From Clostridium cibarium (GTDB lineage: Bacteria > Bacillota > Clostridia > Clostridiales > Clostridiaceae), in contig NZ_JACSRA010000005.1 of NCBI RefSeq assembly GCF_014836335.1, positions 81,731-145,730 of the forward strand: 64,000 nucleotides of DNA, read 5' to 3'. Shown here in pieces: positions 55,347 to 64,000 of the stretch. A model generated the notes under the pieces. The model was not told the origin of the DNA, searched no databases, and was given only the letters and a program-made list of their open reading frames with translations. The position numbers were made by a program, and so were the translations under genes. The stretch's first letter is position 1. Every line of letters begins with the position of its first letter.

Positions 55347-56469
55347 CCATATTTACCTCCCCCTCGGTAAGGCTACTCATACCAATCTTGAAAGCCATCT
55401 TAATGACTTCTCTTTCTTCCTCGGTGCTTGACTCTTCCAACATCTTTTGAATCTTTTTTGCAAATATAGCTTTCACTGAATAACCTCTAGAAAGTTCTTC
55501 TATATTTAGCTTAACTGATGTTTTATCTACAATCTTGCAATAATAAAAATGTGAATTAAGTTTCTCATCTAAAATTCTTTCATCTATATTAAAGTCTCCT
55601 GAAATTTCACCATGCAAAATAATCTTATACAAATTTTTTTGTCTTTCCTTTTCCTCTATTGAAGTTAAAATTATATTTTTAACCTCTTCATAACCAAAAG
55701 AATTTGAAATATCTATCTTAATCTCTTCATAGTTTCTTTTTGAAGTCTTAATAAATTGCAAATCTACTATACCTTTAGATATAAACCCATAAATTATTCC
55801 CTTGTCACCAAGCTCATCAAACCCTCGTCCTTGAGGATTTCCACTATATGCATAATAAGTATATCCTTCTTTATTAATACCACTAAATCCATGCCTGTGT
55901 CCAAGTGCTATATAATCCATTCCACTCTCCCTTATTTCCGATAAAGTAATTGGATTATACTCATTTCCTTCACTAGAACTAGATATTTCACCATGAAGAA
56001 CCATTAAGTTTATTTTATCTGAATTGCCGTCAAATCCATCTAACATAGATCTTCTCACATATTTATCTACAAAAGCCCCACCCCATACATTAACATCTAA
56101 ATCATCCACATATACCTTTTCTATTTTAGATGTAAAAATATGAACATTCTCAGGCCACTTAATTAACTTGTAAAAAGATGTATTCATATAGGGATCATGA
56201 TTCCCAGGACTTATAAATACTTTTGTATCCTTTATTTCTTCAAAGGCTTTTTCAATAAAATATAAAGTATCCTTACTCAATGTAAAATTATCAAAGATAT
56301 CCCCAGCTAAAAGAAATATATCAACAGATTTTTCTTTGCAAAAGTATATGATTTTCATAAATACTTCTTTTAACTCTTCTTTACTAAATTTTCTTTGTTT
56401 TTCTCCTACTTCTTTAAAAGGAGTATCAAAATGAAGATCTGCTGAGTGAAGTATTTTTATTTTTTTCAT
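55336..56469 (-). CDS. yhaO: YhaO-like metallophosphoesterase, SbcD-type nuclease
   Basis: 377 residues with ATG behind AAGGTGATAAA. Calcineurin-like motifs: LHSADLHFDTPF, LAGDIFDN, SPGNHDPY, LHGEIS and ALGHRHGF. It is the Mre11/SbcD partner of the YhaN-like ATPase that follows. YhaM, the third Bacillus partner gene, is not here. Confidence 0.9.
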   Translation of the reverse strand: MKKIKILHSADLHFDTPFKEVGEKQRKFSKEELKEVFMKIIYFCKEKSVDIFLLAGDIFDNFTLSKDTLYFIEKAFEEIKDTKVFISPGNHDPYMNTSFYKLIKWPENVHIFTSKIEKVYVDDLDVNVWGGAFVDKYVRRSMLDGFDGNSDKINLMVLHGEISSSSEGNEYNPITLSEIRESGMDYIALGHRHGFSGINKEGYTYYAYSGNPQGRGFDELGDKGIIYGFISKGIVDLQFIKTSKRNYEEIKIDISNSFGYEEVKNIILTSIEEKERQKNLYKIILHGEISGDFNIDERILDEKLNSHFYYCKIVDKTSVKLNIEELSRGYSVKAIFAKKIQKMLEESSTEEEREVIKMAFKIGMSSLTEGEVNMDDY

Positions 56470-56602
56470 TTTATCACCTTTCTCATCGAACTTTTGTTCT
56501 CATTTTAACATAATGTATACTTAAATAAAAGAAAGCTTGTCCTTTTTATATAAAAATATTCTTACCATATTTAACTCTATTATAATTCCATACGTAAAAA
56601 TG

Positions 56603-56628
56603 AAGAGGATGACTTACGTCATCCTCTT
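56603..56628. terminator. Hairpin GAGGATGAC / GTCATCCTC
   Basis: AAGAGGATGAC-ttac-GTCATCCTCTT, 85 bp after the SASP stop on the minus strand and 134 bp before the YhaO-like start. It probably ends the SASP transcript; the T run is weak. Confidence 0.6.
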
Positions 56629-56712
56629 GGTAGTTAGAATACTTTATGTAACATTTTGGTGGTGTAATTTCCATAAATGATTTACCTTAATTTAAGTAAG
56701 GTTAGTAGGTGT

Positions 56713-56901
56713 TTACTTTATCTTACTTTCGTATTCTTCCACCATTCTCTTTACCATTTCGCCACCTACGGAACCACATTGTCTTGAGCTTAAATCCCCG
56801 TTATAATCTGAAAATGGAACTTCTAGCTCTTCAGCTACTTCGTTTTTTAATTTGTTTAAACCATTTCTTGATTCTGGAACTAATGCTTTATTACTTGACA
56901 T
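56713..56901 (-). CDS. Alpha/beta-type small acid-soluble spore protein
   Basis: 62 residues with ATG behind GGAGGGATTTACA. The family signatures are LKNEVAEELEVPF (germination protease site) and LSSRQCGSVGGEMVKRMV (DNA-binding helix). It saturates spore DNA and protects it from UV and heat. It is expected to be driven by sigma G in the forespore. This is direct evidence that the organism sporulates. Confidence 0.95.
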   Translation of the reverse strand: MSSNKALVPESRNGLNKLKNEVAEELEVPFSDYNGDLSSRQCGSVGGEMVKRMVEEYESKIK

Positions 56902-57128
56902 TGTAAATCCCTCCTCTGGCTTACGGTTAGTAAGTTAATTAAACCCCATTGTTTAATTAACTTACATTATTATATTGTCCTTTATGAAAATTTATATTCT
57001 CAAAAAAAACGGTACTATAACCATTTTTCCCCTAAATCTAATTTAACAACATTTTTTAAATCAAAAAAATAATATGTTCATATAAATTGAGTAATACTAA
57101 AATATAAGCTATAAAATACATTACTTAT

Positions 57129-57170
57129 TTTTTTATAAAAAAAAGTATCTAGATAAAAATCTAGATACTT
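57129..57170 (-). terminator. Terminator after tRNA-Trp
   Basis: AAGTATCTAGAT-aaaa-ATCTAGATACTT with a minus-strand T run (57131-57144), 3 bp after the tRNA CCA end. Confidence 0.85.
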
Positions 57171-57173
57171 CTA

Positions 57174-57249
57174 TGGCAGGGGCACTAGGACTTGAACCCA
57201 GAACCAATGGTTTTGGAGACCACTACTCTACCAATTGAGCCATACCCCT
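57174..57249 (-). tRNA. trnW: tRNA-Trp (anticodon CCA)
   Basis: 76 bases with encoded CCA. The acceptor stem AGGGGTA pairs with TGCCCCT; the D arm is GGCTCAATTGGTAGAG; the anticodon loop CTCCAAA carries CCA; the T arm is GGTTCAAGTCC. It is a single tRNA with its own terminator. Confidence 0.95.
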
Positions 57250-57413
57250 AAGACGAGTTTTATTGTATCATGTTTACTAACAATTGTCAATAAATTATTT
57301 TTAGCAGTCTCTATCTTCTTAATTTAGTTGTATTGTTACAAAATATATTTTATAATATGAGTATATTTTGAGTATCAAAATATTTTATAGTCAAAAGAAA
57401 GGATGTAATTTAA

Positions 57414-58481
57414 ATGAATATTAATCCATTAAAGATAGGTAATTTATCTTCTAGACTTCCAATAATCCAAGGTGGAATGGGTGTAGGCGTTTCTTTATCA
57501 GGTCTTGCTTCAGCCGTTACTAATGCTGGCGGTATAGGAGTAATATCCTCTGCTCAAATAGGATTTAGAGAAGATAACTTTGAAGATGATTCTATAAATT
57601 GTAACTTAAGAGCTCTAAAAAATGAAATTAAACTTGCTAAAGAAAAATGCAATAATGGAATTCTTGGTGTTAATATAATGGTTGCTACAAAAGGATATGC
57701 CGAATATATTAAGACAGCTGTGGATTCTGGAATAGATATTATAATATCAGGAGCAGGACTACCTACCATGCTTCCTAAACTAGTTAAAGATTCTAGAGTT
57801 AAAATAGCCCCTATAGTTTCATCTCTAAAAGCTGCCAAAGTTATATTAAAGCTTTGGGATAAGCATGATAAAACTACAGCTGATATGGTTGTTATTGAAG
57901 GGCCAAAAGCTGGTGGCCACTTAGGATTTAATGCAGATAACTTAGATGAAGAACAATCTAAATTTGATGAAACCATTACTAGCATAATAGAAGAAGTAAA
58001 AAAATATGCCTTAAAATATTCTAAAGAAATCCCAGTAATAGTAGCTGGTGGAGTATTTGATGGTAATGACATTGCAAAATACTTAAATCTTGGAGCTAAT
58101 GGAGTTCAAATGGCTACAAGGTTTGTTGCTACAGAAGAATGTGATGCTTCTATAGAATTTAAAAAGGCATATATTAATGCCAAGAAAAAAGATATTTCTA
58201 TAGTTAAAAGTCCTGTAGGAATGCCTGGAAGAGCCCTATTAAATCCATTTGTTGAAAGAACTAAGCTAGGAAAAATTAAAATCACAAAATGTTTTAACTG
58301 TTTAACCCCATGTAATCCAGCAGATACACCATATTGTATTACTAAAGCATTAATTAATGCTGTTAATGGAAATTTAAATGAAGGCCTAATTTTCTGTGGT
58401 GAAAATGCCTATAAAATAGATAAGTTATCTACTGTCAAGGAAATTATGGATGAGTTAGAAGCTGATTTACTAAAATCATAA
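57414..58481 (+). CDS. FMN-dependent nitronate monooxygenase / FabK-like enzyme
   Basis: 355 residues with ATG behind AAAGAAAGGATG. TIM-barrel FMN motifs: IIQGGMGVGVSLSGLASAV, GVNIMVATKGY, IEGPKAGGHLGFN, IVAGGVFDGNDIAKYL and GVQMATRFVATEECDAS. The C-terminal CFNCLTPCNPADTPYC carries four cysteines. The family covers nitronate monooxygenase and enoyl-ACP reductase FabK; with no fatty acid genes beside it, the first is more likely. Confidence 0.85.
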   Translation: MNINPLKIGNLSSRLPIIQGGMGVGVSLSGLASAVTNAGGIGVISSAQIGFREDNFEDDSINCNLRALKNEIKLAKEKCNNGILGVNIMVATKGYAEYIKTAVDSGIDIIISGAGLPTMLPKLVKDSRVKIAPIVSSLKAAKVILKLWDKHDKTTADMVVIEGPKAGGHLGFNADNLDEEQSKFDETITSIIEEVKKYALKYSKEIPVIVAGGVFDGNDIAKYLNLGANGVQMATRFVATEECDASIEFKKAYINAKKKDISIVKSPVGMPGRALLNPFVERTKLGKIKITKCFNCLTPCNPADTPYCITKALINAVNGNLNEGLIFCGENAYKIDKLSTVKEIMDELEADLLKS

Positions 58482-58633
58482 TTTTAACAAAGTAACTATA
58501 AAATACCTAAAGATTCTCTAACCATTCATAAAAAAATATGTTTTCGAAATTAATGCTTATTGAAAATGAGCTTATAGAAGCAAAATATTTTTCTATGTTC
58601 AAGGACAATATAAAAAAGAGCTGAGCAGCAAGG

Positions 58634-58670
58634 AGCTGATTTCTAGATTAAACAGGAATCAGCTTTTTTT
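58634..58670 (+). terminator. Terminator on the plus strand
   Basis: AGCTGATT-15 bases-AATCAGCT followed by TTTTTT, 150 bp after the nitronate monooxygenase-like gene. Confidence 0.65.
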
Positions 58671-58764
58671 AGATTCCATTCTAGCTTAATGAAAGATAAT
58701 ACTTCTATTTCTTAATTAATAATTTTCTGTTACTTATCTTTAGTTTATCTCACAATTTAATTGT

Positions 58765-58795
58765 ACAAAAAAAGAACCTATATTTAATAGATTCT
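58765..58795 (-). terminator. Terminator of the ABC locus
   Basis: On the minus strand AGAATCTAT-taaat-ATAGGTTCT then TTTTTTTG, 7 bp after the last permease stop. Confidence 0.8.
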
Positions 58796-58801
58796 GTGAA
58801 T

Positions 58802-59605
58802 TTAATATTTATACTCTATTTTTTTAAAAATTATTTTGCCAATAAAGAAAGCTAATATAAAATATATTAAAGAAATTGAATTACAAATTGCTAAATCAAT
58901 AAATTTTATATTTTCAACTTGCTTACTTGCTATTATGGATATTATTCCAATTGGTGAAAAATAATCAACCTTAACTATCTTGTCTAAAATACCAACAGAT
59001 ATACACAATCCTACTCCTACTACCGTTCTTATAGCTCTATTTCTAATAAACATTGATATTAACCCAACTATAAGACTAAATGACACAACCGGAAGAATCG
59101 ATGACAGGTAAATTATCAAGCTTCTAAATATACCTTGAAATTTTATATGAAATACAATACTACTACTTATAAATCCTAAAACTAAATTAATAATAACAAT
59201 AATTAATGAAAATATTATTAAGTATACTACCTTAGCTTTAAACAATGACTCGCCTCTTGTATCAAGATTAGCAAAAAACTTCAAATTTCCACTATAAAAA
59301 TCTTCACCAAAACAATCAACAGCAAATATAGTCACAAATATTAAAAAAAACGGTATTCCAGACTTAAATATAAAACTTGTAGAATAATTATCTAAAAATA
59401 TTATGCTATTCATATTTTTTAACTGTTCTTTCCATTCAACACTATATTTTTGAGCTTCAATTGAATCTGCTATTGCATAATTTTTCATAGCCATATAAAT
59501 ATATAAAGTTGCTATTAACATAGTAATAATTGTAACAAGTAATACATAAAATTTCTTTTCATATATCATTTTAATAAATTCATTTTTTATTAATTTTATT
59601 GTCAA
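58802..59605 (-). CDS. ABC-2 type permease (second)
   Basis: 267 residues from TTG behind AAGGAGATG; it overlaps the preceding permease gene by 4 bp. Six hydrophobic helices with the ABC-2 pattern: KNEFIKMIYEKKFYVLLV at the start, FAVDCFGEDFYSGNLKFF after helix 2, and a C-terminal helix into KIIFKKIEYKY. It pairs with the 59602 permease and the ATPase. Lantibiotic and antimicrobial-peptide immunity transporters have this layout of two ABC-2 permeases of about 250 residues. Confidence 0.82.
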   Translation of the reverse strand: MTIKLIKNEFIKMIYEKKFYVLLVTIITMLIATLYIYMAMKNYAIADSIEAQKYSVEWKEQLKNMNSIIFLDNYSTSFIFKSGIPFFLIFVTIFAVDCFGEDFYSGNLKFFANLDTRGESLFKAKVVYLIIFSLIIVIINLVLGFISSSIVFHIKFQGIFRSLIIYLSSILPVVSFSLIVGLISMFIRNRAIRTVVGVGLCISVGILDKIVKVDYFSPIGIISIIASKQVENIKFIDLAICNSISLIYFILAFFIGKIIFKKIEYKY

Positions 59606-60324
59606 TATATCATCTCCTTTTTAGAAAAACTTTTAAGAGCAACTGGAAACAAAATCAATATATATATTAATAGTAACAGAATATGAAACTTATCACTTGG
59701 CAAAACATATTTATTAGTACTTATTAATATAAAATCTCTTAAAATACTGATTGGCGTTATATCATAATAAGCTCTAAAAAAATAATCAATAGCTATCAGT
59801 AAAATAAATGTTGCTATGGATATTATCATACTATTATCAAACTTTACGGATATTAACACGTAAATAAAAATGACAGGTAACATCCCTACAAATAATGTCA
59901 AATTTAAATTTACAATCATATAAATTTCATTTTTTAAAATAGCATAATCTTCACCTTTAATAATCAAGTAAACGATTGTTAATATTATACCCGAGCTAAA
60001 AATTAGAAATAAAGTTACAATAAAAATCATGAATAATTTATTGATAAATATTGAAATTTTACTTAAATATATATTAAAAAACTTCAAATTTCCTGAAATA
60101 TAATCATCAGTAAATATATCTGATACAATTATAGCAATCATTATAGGGATTATATAAATATTTGTATTACATGTGTATTTATAAAAATATACATATAAAT
60201 TTTCAGTTTGTGCTCCTCCCAAATTCAAAAACACACTTGTAATAATTGTAATAGCAGCTATAATAGAGAAATAAACAACCCATTTTGTTGTTGTAAAAAA
60301 CTTAATAATTTCATTTTTTAACAT
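59602..60324 (-). CDS. ABC-2 type permease (first)
   Basis: 240 residues from ATG at 60324, which gives the natural start MLKNEIIKFFTTTKWVVY; a TTG six codons earlier is possible. Six hydrophobic helices, with DIFTDDYISGNLKFFNIYLS matching the same loop in the second permease, so the two are paralogues. It lies between the ATPase gene and the second permease in one unit. Confidence 0.82.
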   Translation of the reverse strand: MLKNEIIKFFTTTKWVVYFSIIAAITIITSVFLNLGGAQTENLYVYFYKYTCNTNIYIIPIMIAIIVSDIFTDDYISGNLKFFNIYLSKISIFINKLFMIFIVTLFLIFSSGIILTIVYLIIKGEDYAILKNEIYMIVNLNLTLFVGMLPVIFIYVLISVKFDNSMIISIATFILLIAIDYFFRAYYDITPISILRDFILISTNKYVLPSDKFHILLLLIYILILFPVALKSFSKKEMIY

Positions 60325-60364
60325 TGTAAACCCACTTTCCAATAAACCTTTATAACCTGATTAA

Positions 60365-61267
60365 CTATAATATCTTTTTACTACACTTAATAAAGTAATC
60401 TTCTAGAGAATAGTTTTTCTTAGAAATTGATAAAATGGCAATATTGCTTTTTACAATTAAATCATTGATTAATTTAAAATCACCACTATTTATCTCTATA
60501 CATATCCCTTCATCTGTCTCTATAATATTCAAAACCTTAGATTCTAATACCTTCCTTATTGAATTTTTATCTGTAGTTATTATATCGTAAGATTCTCTAC
60601 CATTATCTAATAATGAATTTATACTATTTTGAAAAATTATTTTCCCGTTGCTTATCATAGCTACTCTATTACATAAGTTTTGAACTTCATTTAGAATATG
60701 AGAGCAATACATAAAGGTAGTCCTCTTCAATCCTGCTAAATCTTTTATTAATTTTCTCATTTCTATAACACCCTCTGGATCTAATCCATTCGTTGGTTCA
60801 TCTAATATAACAATTTCAGGATTATTTAAGAAAGCTCTAGCAACTGCAAGCCTTTGCTTCATTCCCATAGAATATGCACCAACTTTCTTATTCTTATCTC
60901 TAGATAAATTTACCATATCTAATACTTCATCTATTCTTTTCTTATCTAGATTTAATATATTTGCATATAATGATAAATTTTTGAAGCCTGTTAAATATTG
61001 ATAAAAGCTTGGATAATCAATCATTGCTCCTATCTTTGAACTAATAACTTTAGCATTATTAATACTATTCACCCCTTCAATCAAGACTTCTCCTGAAGAA
61101 GATTTAAGAAGGCCTAAAATTGTTTTTATAGTTGTAGTTTTACCTGCTCCATTTGGCCCTATAAACCCATATATATCTCCTTTATATATTTTCATATTTA
61201 TATCAGTAATTACATTTTTATCGTTGTATTTTTTACTTAAATTCTTAACTTCCAAAATTGGCTGCAT
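60365..61267 (-). CDS. ABC transporter ATP-binding protein, BcrA/YydI-like
   Basis: 300 residues with ATG behind GGGAGTGAAG. Walker A FIGPNGAGKTTTIK near 35-48, signature YSMGMKQRLAVARAFL near 138, Walker B IVILDEPTNGLDPEG near 160 and a C-terminal extension of about 80 residues typical of antimicrobial-peptide exporters. It touches the end of the truncated M50 gene by one base and drives the two permeases after it. Confidence 0.88.
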   Translation of the reverse strand: MQPILEVKNLSKKYNDKNVITDINMKIYKGDIYGFIGPNGAGKTTTIKTILGLLKSSSGEVLIEGVNSINNAKVISSKIGAMIDYPSFYQYLTGFKNLSLYANILNLDKKRIDEVLDMVNLSRDKNKKVGAYSMGMKQRLAVARAFLNNPEIVILDEPTNGLDPEGVIEMRKLIKDLAGLKRTTFMYCSHILNEVQNLCNRVAMISNGKIIFQNSINSLLDNGRESYDIITTDKNSIRKVLESKVLNIIETDEGICIEINSGDFKLINDLIVKSNIAILSISKKNYSLEDYFIKCSKKIL

Positions 61268-61641
61268 TACTTCACTCCCTTTTCTCTATTTTTAATTATT
61301 TTTTTTATTATCAATAATAGCATTATAAATATAAAAACTTTTATTTTAAAAACAAATGATAAAATGTTACAACTATGTTTATAGTCTTCAACCATTTGCT
61401 TAACTATCCAAATCACTTGAGATGAAAATATAAATGCCATTACTATAATACTAATAATCATATATATTTTTATTACCATTCTCTTATTACTAAATATACT
61501 TTTAGGAGAGTGTGTTATTGATTTTCTCATATTAGGTATCCTTAGAATCGTAGATAAAATAAAATATCCATCAGTAGACACAAAAGGAGAAATATTTATG
61601 CTAATGCTTATAAGATTAGCTTTATATATTTCACACTTACA
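61267..61641 (-). pseudogene. Truncated M50-type peptidase (YydH-like C-terminal fragment)
   Basis: The open frame reads ISINISPFVSTDGYFIL, then STILRIPNMRKS and two or three hydrophobic helices. NxxPFxxTDGYxIL is the second metal motif of M50 peptidases found in bacteriocin loci. The frame closes upstream at a TAA (61642-61644), and a neighbouring frame continues for about 20 codons (IWKVLRIYKYCN), which suggests a frameshift. The HExxH half is absent. GTG at 61581 could still start a 104-residue membrane protein. A relic of the full gene is the simplest reading. Confidence 0.7.
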
Positions 61642-61849
61642 TTACAATACTTATATATCCGCAACACTTTCCATATTGTGTAAAACGGTTTATATTTACA
61701 GTATATACCTCACTATAATTCTGTCAACTCATTACTATAATTCTATATTATATTAATTTTACAGGTATTTTACTTTTATAATATTTATCTTTCCCAAACC
61801 TGAAAAAATATATATAATATACTTTTGTTAAATAGTTAAAAATTAATAC

Positions 61850-61894
61850 AAAAATAAAAGCACTATAGGTTATTTTTAATACGCTATAGCACTT
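61850..61894 (-). terminator. Terminator of the binding-protein gene
   Basis: In RNA, AAGUGCUAUAG pairs with CUAUAGUGCUU (two G-U pairs) followed by UUAUUUUU, 7 bp after the stop. The stretch from here to 61641 is AT-rich without a supported gene. Confidence 0.7.
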
Positions 61895-61900
61895 GTATTA

Positions 61901-63160
61901 TTACTTCGTAACAGTCTCTAAAGTTTTTATTAAATTATTATATGTATTTGCTGCGCACTGCTCAGGTGTAGATTTATTATATGTTATCTCTTCAATAGCT
62001 GTTTCACAAGTATTCTTTATCAATGTATTTTCATAGTATGGACTAATTAAAATTTCCTTTACTCCATCCTCTTTTTTACTTGCCTCATATTGTAATCCAC
62101 TTAATACATTCCCCTCTTCCAATGCTTTATAGCTTGAAGTACTTGTTGGTAATCCTCTATCCATTCCAATTATTTTAGCTGCTTCTTCATCATTAAGCAT
62201 AAAATCCATGAGCATTGCCGCCTCTTTCGGATGTTCTGTATTCTTACTTATAGTATATAACATAGATGGTTTAACATAGCTTATAGGATTAGCTCCTCCA
62301 GATGCTGGAAAAGTTCCACTAAATAAATCTCCTTTTATCTTTTCTGTACCTGATTTCATTTTTTGTGCATCTGTAGACCATGATATAGTTGCTCCAGCTT
62401 TACCACTATTAAAACTCGAATTATCATCCTTACGAGTCGTTGATGGAAGTACCTTGTTATCCACTAGCTTTTTATAAAATAACAATAATTCTTGTATATC
62501 TCCTTGTGTAAATCCAAGACTACCATCTTCATTTATAAAATTTCTGCCCGTCTTTTCTTGTACATAAGCCATACATAATCCCCATGCATTGAAGGAATCA
62601 AGATCTAAAGGATATGTATCTCCATTAGTCTTACTTCCACTTGCTATTAAAGCATCCCACGTATCATATCTATTTTCAATAAACCCACTACTAACATTTT
62701 TATTATAATAAAGTATTTTCGCATTAGTTGATATAGGAATTGCATTTAAAATATTATTTTTTGTTCCATAAGCCAAAACTTCTTTGGGGAAGTTATCAAA
62801 CTTTAACGTATCTGATAACTTGCTCAAATCATAAAATCCCTTTCCATCTTTAGAATAATTCTCAAGCCAATCGTAATTTATCTGCATAAGATCTGGCTCA
62901 TCATTTCCTGCTATCTTCATGTTCATCTTCTTCTTAAAGCCTGTCCATTCACCAAATTCAGCTTTAACTTTTATATTTGGATTTTTTTCTTCAAATAATT
63001 TCACTGCTTCCATAGTTTTATCATATCTAGATTCTGTTCCCCACCATGAAAATCTAATTGTAACTTGTTCTGATTGATTTTTGCTGCTAGTTTTTCCACA
63101 AGCACATAAACTTATCCCCATGATACAGCATATTAATAGCCCTATTACCTTTTTATTCAT
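61901..63160 (-). CDS. Extracellular solute-binding lipoprotein (family 1, sugar-type)
   Basis: 419 residues with ATG behind GGAGGATTTAATT. The lipoprotein signal MNKKVIGLLICCIMGISLCA ends at Cys 21. The mature part begins VTIRFSWWGTESRYDKTMEA and continues with LFEEKNPNIKVKAEFGEW, typical of sugar-binding proteins of ABC importers (MalE/UgpB group); later PISTNAKILYYNK and TISWSTDAQKMKSG fit too. No permease or ATPase gene is present. It lies 27 bp after a chemoreceptor gene on the same strand. Confidence 0.88.
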   Translation of the reverse strand: MNKKVIGLLICCIMGISLCACGKTSSKNQSEQVTIRFSWWGTESRYDKTMEAVKLFEEKNPNIKVKAEFGEWTGFKKKMNMKIAGNDEPDLMQINYDWLENYSKDGKGFYDLSKLSDTLKFDNFPKEVLAYGTKNNILNAIPISTNAKILYYNKNVSSGFIENRYDTWDALIASGSKTNGDTYPLDLDSFNAWGLCMAYVQEKTGRNFINEDGSLGFTQGDIQELLLFYKKLVDNKVLPSTTRKDDNSSFNSGKAGATISWSTDAQKMKSGTEKIKGDLFSGTFPASGGANPISYVKPSMLYTISKNTEHPKEAAMLMDFMLNDEEAAKIIGMDRGLPTSTSSYKALEEGNVLSGLQYEASKKEDGVKEILISPYYENTLIKNTCETAIEEITYNKSTPEQCAANTYNNLIKTLETVTK

Positions 63161-63187
63161 AATTAAATCCTCCCATCCATCTAATAC

Positions 63188-64000
63188 TTAAATTCTAAAC
63201 TTGTTAATAGCTTTTTCTAGACTTTCTGCTGCTTTGCTTAACTTATTAGAACGCTGTTCTAAATTTTCAGCGTTAGCTGTTTGCTCCTCAGTAGCAGCTA
63301 AAACCTCTTCTGTATTAGCAGATGAATTTTCTGTAATTATCTTAATACTATTAGTTGATTCAATAGTCTCTTTCTTTTGCATATTTATTTCGTTCATTAA
63401 CATTTCTATGTTGTTTATTTCACTTGTTATTTTTTCAGTAGAACTTATTATATTGGAAAATGAATTGTTAGTAAATTCTACTGCTTGTGTTTGTTCATTA
63501 AATACCTTTTTTGAATTATATATAAGTTCTATTGCTGCATTTGCTTTTTCATATACGTTTCTAATTACCTTATACACATCATCAGTTGATTTTTTTGATT
63601 GTTCAGCTAGCTCCTTAACCTCATCTGCTACAACTGCAAATCCCCTGCCACTTTCTCCAGCACGTGCCGCTTCTATTCCAGCATTTAAGGATAACAGATT
63701 AGTTTGTTCACTTATTTCTTTAATTAATTCAATAACTTGTTCAATTTCTTTTATACTTTCACTTAGAACATTAATGTTAAATGTTATTTCATCCATTATC
63801 TCATTTGTATTTTCTGTTTTCACCTGAAGAGTTTGTACTATATGCAATGACTCATCACCAACATGTTTTGTTTCATTAGATATAGATGTAACATTTGAAA
63901 TATTAGAAATAATATTATTAATGCTTGCTGCCAATTTATCCATCGTGGAAACTGTCTTTTCTAATTCATTTACTTGGCTTAAAGTTCCAGTAGCTATAGC
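63188..64000 (-). CDS. Methyl-accepting chemotaxis protein, C-terminal part (partial)
   Basis: At least 270 codons in frame to the right edge; the start is outside the window, and an internal Met at 63943 is not the start because the frame stays open before it ([13 protein letters not shown]). The hairpin tip is [21 protein letters not shown] then [18 protein letters not shown], which binds CheW and CheA. Coiled-coil heptads lie on both sides, with Glu-rich methylation regions ([16 protein letters not shown]). Sensor and membrane parts are not visible. It probably reports on the ligand of the adjacent binding protein. Confidence 0.92.
   Translation of the reverse strand, partial: AIATGTLSQVNELEKTVSTMDKLAASINNIISNISNVTSISNETKHVGDESLHIVQTLQVKTENTNEIMDEITFNINVLSESIKEIEQVIELIKEISEQTNLLSLNAGIEAARAGESGRGFAVVADEVKELAEQSKKSTDDVYKVIRNVYEKANAAIELIYNSKKVFNEQTQAVEFTNNSFSNIISSTEKITSEINNIEMLMNEINMQKKETIESTNSIKIITENSSANTEEVLAATEEQTANAENLEQRSNKLSKAAESLEKAINKFRI

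Larger units (their letters stand above)
58482..58801. other. Intergenic region with two terminators and possible ORF relic
   Basis: 320 bp without a supported gene. On the plus strand, short frames around 58540-58690 read LIENELIEAKYFSMFKD and then, after a frame change, KELSSKELISRLNRNQ, which look like a decayed small gene. The rest is the nitronate monooxygenase terminator at 58634-58670 and the ABC locus terminator at 58765-58795. Confidence 0.35.

Noticed and set aside
63188..63943. A complete 251-residue chemoreceptor starting at 63943
   Set aside because: The frame remains open upstream to the window edge with coiled-coil sequence, and no ribosome site precedes that Met.

Overview
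This AT-rich window comes from an endospore-forming member of Clostridium sensu stricto. The evidence is an alpha/beta-type small acid-soluble spore protein, SpoIVFA/SpoIVFB-like genes, two perfect Spo0A boxes, strong AGGAGG ribosome binding sites, many TTG/GTG starts, and the clostridial gene order radC-mreBCD-PBP2-minCDE-rodA-mgsA-spoIVFAB-radical SAM-rng.

Layout. (1) 1-6005: the 5' two thousand codons of a giant secreted repeat protein (minus strand, running off the left edge), with about 23 degenerate modules of 45-50 residues followed by near-identical 175-residue (525 bp) repeats. Two Spo0A boxes lie upstream. (2) 6461-7160: a chimeric pseudogene joining a piece of the TIGR03960 radical SAM gene in frame to the 3' end of rng through a 17-base microhomology. 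(3) 7361-8004: orphan ribbon-helix-helix and LytTR regulators. (4) 8294-16992: a seven-gene minus-strand cluster: class III aminotransferase, inositol-monophosphatase-like phosphatase, zinc alcohol dehydrogenase, GH35-like glycosidase, PHP phosphoesterase, ROK regulator, MFS transporter. The first three match, in family and order, the gabT1-yktC1-gutB1 signature known for azasugar (nojirimycin-type) biosynthesis in Bacillus. This is the most interesting system in the window. It sits between true rng and the pseudogene copy of rng, so it is bracketed by direct repeats.

(5) 17250-40903: cell-shape and division block (mreBCD, two tandem PBP2 genes, minCDE, rodA), mgsA, SpoIVFA/FB-like proteins, an NAD-salvage module with an NrtR-type regulator (pncB, an unknown gene, an isochorismatase-type amidase, nudix regulator), the two radical SAM-associated genes and rng, plus radC, maf and a SPOR-like protein. 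(6) 41218-58481: mixed housekeeping genes: acetyltransferase, pepD, pyk, S1-domain protein, a PspA envelope-stress module with a probable ATT start codon, CBS protein, serine hydrolase, membrane MutS-like protein, zinc-binding lipoprotein, the YhaN/YhaO pair, SASP, tRNA-Trp and a nitronate monooxygenase-like enzyme. (7) 58802-61641: two ABC-2 permeases and an ATPase behind a truncated M50 peptidase, which looks like a decayed YydHIJ-type bacteriocin-tolerance locus. (8) 61901-64000: a sugar-type binding lipoprotein next to the C-terminal part of a chemoreceptor.

How the genes work together. The proposed azasugar operon would aminate a sugar phosphate, dephosphorylate it and oxidise the amino alcohol so that it cyclises. 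The MFS protein could export the product and the ROK protein sense it or a related sugar. The GH35 and PHP enzymes are extra, and their roles are inferred only. All identifications rest on reading motifs by eye; no database search was run.
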